NCBI GenBank assembly: GCA_036785705.1
Contig: JAWUZG010000332.1
Span: 4,402,001-4,466,000, forward strand
From: Acanthornis magna
Taxonomy: Eukaryota > Chordata > Aves > Passeriformes > Acanthizidae
DNA length: 64,000 nucleotides
Reading direction: 5' to 3'
In this document: piece after piece, positions 46,557 through 56,347 of the stretch
Layout: each line of letters opens with the position of its first letter
Numbering within the stretch: position 1 is the stretch's first letter
Program-made: the position numbers and the translations under genes
The notes under the pieces: model-generated
What the model was told of the DNA's origin: nothing
The model's database searches: none
The model's input: only the letters and a program-made list of their open reading frames with translations

Positions 46557-49500
46557 GGAATAAAGTTGGTGTCTTGGAGTTGATTCTGATGACTGAGTCT
46601 TTATTTTGAACTACATATTGCTTATGATGGTTAGAATGTTTCATGTTACTTGAAATTAGTGTGATGAGCAGAGAAGGTCTTATGCATGGATCTATTTTGT
46701 GATCTTTGCTCTCCACAAGGAGAGATTGTGTAGTAAATATGTCTTTCAGTGATATCTGTCTGCAAAGTAGCTTGCCTTGGTGTTTGAGCCTGCTGAAGTA
46801 TTCTGTCTGCACAGAGGCAGAGCAGGTGGAAGAGTTTGCTATTGTGTGGTATGAAATGTTAGTGTAAATGTTAATTTTGCCCTGGTTTGTATTTGAATCC
46901 CTTTGTGCTTCTGTGTATTTTACTTTTCTTGTTCGCCAAAGAGATTACTTGGAGATCTGTGCCTCTAAGATACTAGATACTCTTCTTATGTACCTACTAC
47001 ATTTGACATAGCCTGAAATGTCAAGCTACGACCCCTTCATTTTTGTGTCTTTCCCACTGCTTCCTTGGTTATTATCTTCTAAAGCTGGTTATTTGTTTGG
47101 ATGATCGTCCTTAAAAATAAGTATCTGTTCAAATTGTAAGGCTGGCAGAGCAGTTTCCATCCATACCTTGATGCTGTGCAGTTGCTAAGACAAAGATACT
47201 GATATATAGGTGTGTCAATGTGGTTTGGGCTGAATAATGGTTGTATGTCATGCCTGGTGCCAGTGCCTCTGCCATTTTTTCCCCTATGACCCTGGTTTCC
47301 CTGTACTGAAAGGCAATGGTAGCTCTCTTATAATGGAGCATTTGTACAATAAGTCTGCATTTAGAAGGATGATGCATGTGTAGATGTTGCAAATGAGCAG
47401 TTTACATTGCTTAAAGAATCACCATCAGAGAAGTTATAAAAAGTGTTTTCGATATGATTTTATAGAAGTGCATCTTAACAAAGTTTTATGGGAAGGTTCA
47501 CTCTATCACTACATGGATGAAACACACAGGATGTTTTTTAAGGAGGGGCAAGCCTTGAGAAATGTCACTGCTCAAGGGGACAGTCACCTGATATTGCAGT
47601 CCAGATGCACTTCAGGGAGAGATCAAATTGAATTAATTCAAAGATCAGCTACTGGCAAAAGTTACCCTGCCTTGAGGAGCATGCTTATATCTCTCTGGGA
47701 TCTCATGATGGAGAGCTTCTTCCCAATTGTAATTTCATTTTCTTTCAGCCCTTTCTCTCCTGGAACATTGTGGTTCCTTTTTTTCCTTTTCTGGACTGTA
47801 TACATCAGAAGCTGTGAGTGTTTTTTTGCAGCAAATAACTCAGTGGACTAAGACAAAATTTCATGTGCTAGGAAAAGGTAACAGAAGGTGAAAGAGAATC
47901 TATTACACATTCTCAGAAGATTTAGTTTGAGAATGAGACCTATAATAAGGCCTTTAAACTTAGGGCTACTTATTTGTGTAAGATGAGCAGACCATGTAGT
48001 AGAAAAATTGATGATAGCTGATGACTGCTTAAAAAAATGCAACCACTTACAGTGTAGTTCAGAGCAAGACTTCAACATCACACTTTCAGCTAGAGACCTC
48101 AGTGAGTTCCAAGTGCTCTTTGGGATGAATTTCCATGCTGACAGTGAAGATTAGAATGTCCTCCTTGTTGGTTTATTTGAAAAGACTTCTTTACATTGAA
48201 CATGTATTTTTCTTTTATCTTTTGTCTGGGTTTTTTCTTTTTTTTTGTGTCGTTTCCCCCCCCCCCCCCCCCCCCATTTTCTGATCTTCTGTGTACATAG
48301 GTTTAGTTTAAGCAGTGACATGTCTTCATTTAGGAATGCATTTTCTGGTCACGTTAATGCTGGTGTGGAAAGCAGAAGAGGGCAGTACATTACTGTTTCA
48401 GTATTGTTATGGGTTAGTAGGCGTACACATGACCTTAGAAGAAGTCTCATCTTTGTGGAACTGTGCATGTGATAAGAGGGGGAAGAGATTCCCTCTAAGC
48501 AAATAGTGAGATGATCCAGTCTCTATTGGATGACTGCATGTCATTCTTCTGAGAATACCACTAAGCACACAAATGTACCTTCTTTTTTGGTATGTTCGTG
48601 ATGCATTATCATCTCGTGAGCTATTTTTGCTAATTATGTGCCTCAGAAGCAAACCTGTAAGTTCTGTAGAGTTGGAGAGACATGAGAATGTTGATGGGTG
48701 GGTAGAATATCTTATAATTTCTGTGTGAAACTTCCTGTATCCGTTTATATCTCTCTGTGACTTTCTGATGGAGAGTTTCATGAAAGCAGTAATTACATTT
48801 TCCCACCATGGATCTTCCTTCGGGCCTTGTTTCCTGGAATGTTATGGTTCATACATTCTATCTGCAGACTGCTCTCTTGCATATGTAACTTCTGAGGGTT
48901 GTTTTACAGGAAATACTGACTACCCTTGCAAACTAAACAAAGACAGAATGTTATGTGTGAGTGGAATAATACAGAAGCCAACACTGAGATTCCCTTAAGT
49001 CCTATTCGCATAAAGGCCTTTGATACTGCATTTAAACTTGCGGCTTTCTATTTCTAGGAAATTAACAGGCCACAAAGTAAAAAATTCTGCAAAAACTGAT
49101 GAATTTTCAGATATGAACCCCCCTACAGTGTAGTCCAAAGTAAGACTTATGGGCCTTGCTTGTGGGTTCAGACCTTACTGACTTTCAGGTGTTCTGAGAG
49201 ATTTTTTTTAAGTAGACATGTGTAAAACCACCTGTACATTAGAGAAGACCAGTATTTAGCTCACAGGGATAACAGCTGTATTTATCTCACAGTAACAGCT
49301 TTTTGGTTTTGTTTATTAATAACCAGAAATGAGCGAGAGATTTGCTTTGCAAAAAAGGACCTTGGGGAGAGCACTTGCACACAGCCCTACCTACTGCTGA
49401 CTCCAAGAGGGTAATAAGCATTAAACAAGATCAAGCAGCATTATTGCATAGCAGCAGTCACCTCTGATCTCCCTCTAGCAAGCTCTGAAATAAGGTACAG

Positions 49501-50660
49501 ACTTTAGAATGCTGCTGGTAAATCCCACGTACCTAGGGATTGCTCTTATGTCTCTCAGGACTACCTGACTGTGCGCCTCTCTGTGATTTCCTACATGGTA
49601 CAGGCCTAGAAGTGGCATAGTAGAGAAGAACCAACTCCACGTGGAAGAGTGGGAAGTATTTGATTTGGCTCCTTTGGTTTTACTGCCAAGGATTTTTTTT
49701 TTTTGTTCTCAATAAAAGCATTGTCTGAAGTTTAGTAAGTCCAGTCAAGAGACACCTAGTAGCCCTGTCAAATCAGTGCATCTTACCTAGCTCATCTTGA
49801 GACTTCAGTGACCTTTCGTCATCTGTGGGGGTGACTTTTTAAGGCAGAGTTGTGTCAAAGCAACTGAAAATCATAGACCTGATGTACCTTGCTCAGTGAG
49901 GTCAGATGGAGGTTTGGGGATTTTATATTAATCATTAGAAATTATTGAAAAGCTTACTGCTGTTCAAGCTATCATTAGAAATCTGGCTTGCCCAGATGAT
50001 TGATAGGACTTTTGTGTAGCAACTCCAAAAATCAAACCACTACAAAGGCGAAATAAATTCTTATGGTAGGCCTTAGAGTGTGGAGTTTCAACCATCACCA
50101 CTGAAGGTGATTTTCTTCTGGATAAGAGTCAGTGTAATAATTTGCAGTTTCTTTTTTTCTGCAAGGTATGGACAGTGATATTGCTCTGACTTCAGGTCCA
50201 CTGCCTTTGGGCTTCATATTTCTTCATCAGTTTTAATAACTGTTCTAAATAAGAACTAAACACTGATTTTTTTTATTACCATCGAATGCACACTTTTGGG
50301 TGGGCTCTAGAGACATGCGTGGACAGGACGATGAAACATTTGCAGTTTTAACATAAACCGATAGTGGGTTTGTAAAAGGTGAAAGTAGTGGTGGGAAATT
50401 CCAGAATTTCCATCTCCCTCTCTGCATTCTGGTTGTAAACTAGACTCAAGATTTCAATTCTCTGACTGTGCAAGAGGGAACTTTTTCTGTGTTCTGACCT
50501 ACATATTTCCGTGTCTGTTTTCACAGTACCTGAAGCCACAAGATTTAAAAGTCTGTGGTAGCACATAATGCTAGTTTAAGTATCTCCTGCAGCTACAAAA
50601 AAAAAAAAAAAAATTAGGTATGACATGACTGTTGTTAGGTTTTCCGCTAAGCATGAAGCA
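46557..50660. other. A-w4 to B-w5 intergenic gap, right part
   Basis: No gene is seen. It is paralogous to the A-w2/B-w3 and A-w3/B-w4 gaps over most of its length. It contains one copy of the recurring segment (about 47170-47440), a poly-C run of 20 (48256-48275) and a poly-A run of 17 (50597-50613). Short ORFs are unconserved. Confidence 0.65.
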
Positions 50661-50770
50661 GGAGACTCATCTCTTGCTGATTGCAGCCTGCAACAGAGAC
50701 CCCGGAGCCGGTACAGCGCTGAGCCCCGCCCAAAGCCGGGCCCCCTTGAGCGCGGCCATCCGGCGGCTGC
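50660..50770 (+). promoter_or_regulatory. Candidate promoter of B-w5 with single CGCT box
   Basis: CTTGCTGATT (50673-50682) lies about 45 bp before a CGCT core (50717-50720) in GGTACAGCGCTGAGCCCC, followed by GCCCAAAGCCGGGCCCCC. It is intact relative to B-w2 apart from G-to-A in GGTGCAG. The leader AGC tract (about 50906-50922) is shorter than in the sisters because one unit has become GGC. The promoter thus looks functional although the coding exon is frameshifted. Confidence 0.6.
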
Positions 50771-51086
50771 AGTGGCGTCGCGGCGCCTCCGGGTGCCGCT
50801 GTTGGCCGCCGCCGAACGGCGCTGGAGCCGCCGCCGCCGCAGCCGCGTCCTGCCCCCGCAGGCTGCTCGCTCGCCCGGCGCCGGCCACAGCGGCAGCGGC
50901 ACGGCCAGCAGCAGCAGCAGCGGCAGCGGCGAGAGGCGGCTCTTGGCGGTTCCTGCAGCGGCGTCCGAGGCGGCCAGAGCGGCCTGGCTGTGCTGCGGCG
51001 GCCCCTGCGCTGGCCGGCGAGAGCGGCTGGAAGGGAGGCAGGGCAGCGGCAGGAGGCAGGAGAGCGGCGAGCGCTGCGCCAAGACA

Positions 51087-53550
51087 ATGGCGGTGAGGCG
51101 GCGGCAGAGGCGCGGGCCGGGCGGCGGGCGAGCGCTGCTGGCCGCGGTGCTGCTGTGCGTGTGCTGCCGGGCGGCGGCGGAGCGGGTCCGCTACACCATC
51201 GCCGAGGAGCTGGCCAGAGGCTCGCTCGTGGGGCCGCTGGCGCGGGACCTGGGGCTCAGCGCCGACGAGCTGCCGGCGCGCAAGCTGAGGGTGGCGTCTG
51301 CCGGCAAGAAGCAGCTGAAATACTTCACGGTGAATGAGGAAACCGGGAACCTGTACGTGAACGAGAGGCTGGACCGGGAGGTGCGGCGAGTCAGCGACCT
51401 GCTCTGTCAGCTTCGAGGCGCTGGTGGACAACCCACTGAACGTTTTCCACGTCGAGGTGACCATCGAGGACGTGAATGACAACTCCCCCGTCTTCAGCAA
51501 GGTTGCTCTGGAACTGGACGTTGGTGAATTGATTCCGCCCGGGACTCGTTTTCCTTTGGAAATGGCGCATGATGCAGACGTGGGCAGCAACTCACTGCTG
51601 ACTTACCAGCTTACGAGCAACCCGTCTTTCACTTTGGCCATGAATGACAACCCGGGTGGGAAAAAGCAGCCGGAATTAGTTCTGGAGAGAGCGTTGGACC
51701 GGGAGAAGCAGAGCTCCTTTGAGTTGGTGCTGACTGCACTGGATGCCGGGGATCCCATGAGGTCCGGGACTGTCCAGGTTCGCGTCAACGTGACAGATGC
51801 AAATGACAACTCGCCCGTGTTCAGCAAAAGAGTCTATGTGGCGCGAGTGGCGGAGAATCTGCCGGCCGGGTCGCTGGTGCTCGAAGCGGTGGCCACGGAT
51901 GCGGACGTGGGCTCGAATGCGCGGGTTTCCTACTCCTTCAGCAACGTTCCGGAAGGAGTCCGCGCATTGTTCACTGTTGACAGCGACAGCGGCGAGGTCA
52001 GGACGGCTGGTCCCCTCGATTTCGAGGAGAAGAATAAATACACTTTCGGTCTGGAAGCGAGGGATGGCGGCGGCCTCGTTAGTCACTGCGAAGTGCAGAT
52101 AGATATCACGGACGAGAATGACAACGCGCCAGAAATCACGATTCTGTCCCTCTCGAGTCCAGTACCCGAGGACGCGCCGGCCGGCACCGTGGTGGCTCTC
52201 CTGAACGTGAATGACCCGGACTCCGGCGAGAACGGTCAGGTATCGTGCGAGCTGTCGGGCGAGGCGCCGCTGTCAATCGTGGCATCGTCGGGCGGCTCGT
52301 ACAAGGTGGTGACGGCGAGCGCGCTGGACCGCGAGCAGGCGTCCGAGCACCGCGTGACGGTGGTGGCCCGGGACGGGGGCAGGCCGGCGCAGTCGAGCCG
52401 CACGGAGCTGGTGCTGGAGGTGTCGGACATGAACGACAACGCGCCGGTGTTCGAGGAGGCGGCGTACAGCGCCTACGTGGCGGAGAACAACGCGGCGGGC
52501 GCGCTGGTGCTGCGCGTGCAGGCGCGGGACGCGGACGCGGGCGCCAACGGGCGCGTGAGCTACTGGCTGGCGGGCGGCAGCGCGGGCGCGGCGGGCGCGG
52601 CGCCGCTCGTGTCGGTGGAGGCGCGGAGCGGCGCGCTGTACGCGCAGCGCTCCTTCGACTACGAGCAGTGCCGCGAGTTCGCCGTGGAGGTGCGGGCGCA
52701 GGACGGCGGCGCGCCGGCGCGCAGCTCCACGGCCACGGTGCGCGTCTTCGTGCTGGACCGCAACGACAACGCGCCAAGGGTGCTCTGGCCGGCGGCGCCG
52801 GGACCGGGTGCTGTGGCCGCGGGATCGGCCCCGACGCCTTTCGAGGTGGTTCCGCGTTCGGCCGAGGCCGGGTACCTGGTGGCCAAGGTGGTGGCGGTGG
52901 ACGCGGACGCGGGGCGCAACGCGTGGCTGTCGTACGAGCTGGTGCAGGCGTCGGAGCCGGCGCTGTTCCGCGTGGGGCTGCACAGCGGCGAGGTGCGCAC
53001 GGCGCGCGCCGTGTCCGAGAGGGACGCGGCCAAGCAGCGCGTGGTGGCCGTGGTGAAGGACCACGGGCAGCCGGCGCTGTCGGCCACGGCCACGCTGCAC
53101 GTGGTGCTGGCCGAGAGCTTGCAGGAGGCGCTGCCGGAGCTGAGCGAGCGGGCGGCAGGCGCCGAGGCGCCGGCGGCCGAGCTGCAGTTCTACCTGGTGC
53201 TGGCGCTGGCGCTGCTGTCGGCGCTCTTCCTGCTGAGCGTGGCGCTGGCCGTGCTGGCGCGCCTGCGCCGGGCCGGGCCGCCCGCCGTGCTGCGCTGCCT
53301 GGGCGCGCAGCGCTTCTCGGTGGCCGGCGCCGCCTTCCCGGCCGACTTCTGCGAGGGCACCTTGCCCTACTCCTACAACCTGTGCGTGGCGGCGCCGGCG
53401 CGCGCCGTGCCCGAGGCCGCTTGGCCGCCGCCGCCGCCGGTGCCCATCCTGTCTGCGGAGGAGCTTCTGGGCGGGGATTGCTGCGAGAAGCCGAACCCGA
53501 GCAGCAGCGCCGTTGTGGGAGAGCCGCCCGCCGACCCTGACACACCGCAG
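51087..53550 (+). pseudogene. PCDHGB: Protocadherin gamma B-type variable exon with a 5-bp deletion (B-w5)
   Basis: A full-length PCDHGB-type exon except for one lesion. After codon 98 (at 51380/51381), inside EC1, the paralogous GAGGAGATGTGCGGCGAG reads GAGGTGCGGCGAG, a loss of five bases. The frame then ends at 51479, giving 130 residues of which about 32 are out of frame. Downstream the original frame is open without any stop through EC2-EC6, the membrane span, the [11 protein letters not shown] tail and the CAG|GTCTGTAA donor. The exon is 2464 bp, exactly 5 bp shorter than B-w3. The lesion is not in a homopolymer. EC1 resembles B-w3 (KKQLKYF), EC2-EC3 resembles B-w4 and B-w2, and EC4 again has the [13 protein letters not shown] of B-w3. 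Either a recent pseudogene (or null allele) or an assembly error; the intact remainder cannot decide. Confidence 0.85.
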
Positions 53551-55945
53551 GTCTGTAAGCCGGAGTACTCCTTTTTTTCTCCTTCAACCTTTCTGAGCCA
53601 TGGTCCCTTTTTCCCTTCGTTTTTCCCCGGAAGCTTTGTTGGAGTTACTTAACCCGTGAAGTAATGAACTACTGTATCCTCCTTCCACTCCCAGCAAGCA
53701 GGTAGCTGCGGCTTTTGGTTCTTTGTTATTAGCACTTGAGAGGTATTGACCAGAGGTCTCCTTTGAATTACTAGTCGTGAACGCGGTAAATTAGTCATCT
53801 TCCATTATGAAAAATAAGGTGGATGCTTGGTGTTTGAAATTTCTTCTTGGGATCCCCTTTTTCCAAACTCGTGTCCCTGGACCTGTTTGAGATCGAAACC
53901 AATGCTGAGTAAAGCTTTTGTGCTGTTGGAAGTTACATATTCTTATGAAAGGTCTACGGTGTGTCCTCCCATGTTTTGCTGGAAGGCTGCTGCACAAATG
54001 TTAGCACTATTGAGGCTGTTTTCACCCAGGCATTATTCCTCGAATGCAAAACCGTTTGTTTGCTGGTTCCCAAAGGAATATTACAGATTGTTCCTCTCTA
54101 GACATTGTTCCCCTGTTTCACCGTATGTCTTCCGATCTGTTGTGCAAGGCTGCTACAGAGATGGCAGCATTAATGGGATGGATAGATTTTATCCAGATAC
54201 TAATTTTCCAAATTCTTTGTACCTTTTCTCATTTTGACATTGATCACGAATTCTTACTCTGTAGAATCAGATCCGATGATTTTGAATGACAGAGTAGGGA
54301 AAATGGAATTGACTTTTGATACTGGATTTATTCCTTTTCTTTCATTAAATGTCTGTGTTTTCCTCATGACTGGGAAATTATTTGTTGTTTCTCCCTGCCC
54401 AAGGAGGAGAATGTAGGCAATGTTTTAAGATAAGCTGTCAGCAGAAAGTGTAGCCCAGACAAGACTGGTTAATTATTCCAGGCAGTCTTTTTTCTCTGCA
54501 GTTGTTTGGTGGGGTTTATTGTTTGGGTTCCCCCCCCCCATCTTGGGTACGTCCTTCCTATTTACCGTTCGTTATCTGCCTTCATATGCAAGTGATGTTG
54601 TAGAATGTGGCCTAAAACTCCCCTACCAACTAAAAAAATAACCCAAACATCCAACCAACTAAAAAAAAATAAATAAAACCCAAAACAAAAAACAAACAAA
54701 AACCCCCCCAAAACCAAAGAACAACAACAACAACAACAAAAAACTCCAAAACCCACAATCCTCAAAAGAACCTCCAAACCTCCACAAACTTACAAAACAT
54801 CGACATTTGTATTTCAGAGCCTGTCTTTCATAGCATCTCTCTTTCCAAATAGAAGTTCTTTGACTTGGTACATCAGTCTCTCAGACACTTTTTGCAATAG
54901 TTGTTCTGTCTCCCTGTTTAAAAGAAGCAGCTCTTCCCATTCTGAAAATGTATCTAGAATTCCAGATATATACGCATAAGTACAGCAGTTAGACACTTGG
55001 ATAAACTCCATTTGCACCTCTACAATTGTCTGCATCGTTTAGGGTGTGCACCCATACTCCTGCTCTCCTACAATATTTTGCTGAAAAGGTTTCCACTACC
55101 CTGAAGATTCAAGGATTAGATGAATACTAATAAGCATCAATCTTTCACGCCATGATTTCTGAGTAAACAAAAAACACTTCTCAGCCTTTCAAGCTTTAGA
55201 AATTATTGTGTAATTTTAAATGTGTATAAATTATACCAAGCATGAATTTATGTAGCATAAGATGGGGAATAACCCCTTAAACTTTACTTTGTCTGTCTTA
55301 TCCTTATCTGTGGTATTGCAATATTTTAATGCAATCCAGCTTCTGTACGCCAATTTTAAAAATACTGAGGAGAACAGGCTACTATCAGGAAAATACATGC
55401 ATAAGAAAAAAAAATTAGAGCAAACTGAAGGTGCTGTAGAAATGCCATCAGCCACAGTTTGCTGCTGAAGTCCGTAGAACAAGCAGAGGAGCTGAAGCAG
55501 AAGTACCTGCTGTACTTCTTGCTGTACTCTCAAGCAGTTTTCCCAACAGTTTGAGGGGAGGCGAGCAGATGATTCTGGCCATGTGCACTGCAGCTGCTTA
55601 CAGGACCCATGAGGGAAGAGACCAAGTGACCTAAGGCCTGAAACCAGGAGAGTGGGATAGAAACGAGGTACTTAAAGCAGTAAGTGTTAAGTGCTCGAGG
55701 CAAATATGTGTTAATGAGCCTGATAACTGTGGTTCTCCGGGGGAGGATCTGAATATCACATTTCCGATTTCTCATGTATTCTGTAATGATTGCTACAAAA
55801 ATTCTTGATGGAGATTATACTTTAGGCGTAATAGGATAAGATTTGTAATACTATGTGCGTCATATAATGAGAAACTTTCTTATTTAAGAGATATCCGTAT
55901 TAGTGACTTTTCCTGAGCGGTAGAAATGGCACAGCCACAGGAGGC
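53551..55945. other. B-w5 to A-w5 intergenic gap
   Basis: No gene is seen. The left end shows no close likeness to the B-w2/B-w3 gaps beyond GTCTGTAA at the donor. It contains a poly-C run at about 54531-54539 and the A/C-rich block listed separately. The ORF at 53827-54237 has no recognisable domain and no counterpart in sister gaps. Confidence 0.65.
54640..54790. repeat. A/C-rich low-complexity block
   Basis: About 150 bp with almost no G on the + strand, including CAA triplet repeats (about 54721-54739) and long A runs. It mirrors in composition the G/T-rich block at 1731-1890. No element ends are visible. Confidence 0.7.
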
Positions 55946-55992
55946 TTTCTCCCGGTCGTGATCAGTTAAGGATAGGAGATCGGCGGGAGAAA
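55946..55992. repeat. Short inverted repeat upstream of the A-w5 promoter
   Basis: TTTCTCCCG (55946-55954) and CGGGAGAAA (55984-55992) are perfect 9-bp inverted copies with a 29-bp spacer. This is a reduced form of the 15-bp structure before A-w2 and A-w3, in the same relative position. The spacer has no TATA-like motif here. Confidence 0.75.
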
Positions 55993-56059
55993 ACCCGAGG
56001 CAGGATCCATGTCTCCGTGGCCAATGCCCCGTCCCCGCGAGCTGTCCGTGGGCGAGGCA

Positions 56060-56175
56060 GGGAGACGGCGCTCAGCAGCGCTCTGTGCGTGCAGTGCCGG
56101 GAGGAGGCTGCGGGCGCCGCTGTTGACCGAGAGGAGCGAGAGGAAGAACGGAGCGCTGCAGTCAGCCCCGCCCGC
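56060..56175 (+). promoter_or_regulatory. Candidate promoter of A-w5 with twin CGCT boxes
   Basis: CGCT cores at 56069-56072 and 56079-56082, 10 bp apart, in ACGGCGCTCAGCAGCGCTCT. The units differ from those of other A-type genes at several bases, but both cores are kept. The block GGAGGAGGCTGCGGGCGCCG follows. About 270 bp before the ATG. Confidence 0.65.
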
Positions 56176-56347
56176 TGCGGCCCGGCTCAATCACTAGATC
56201 GCCGGAATACTGGCTAGCAGTTCGGGCGGCCTTGCGATCGTTTCGGCGGCGCCGAACCGTGCTACAGCGAGGCAGAAGGGCCGGCGGAAGCGGCTGGAAG
56301 CGTGAAGCTCATCGGAGATCGGCGACGAGGAGCCGGAGGTGGTGGTG

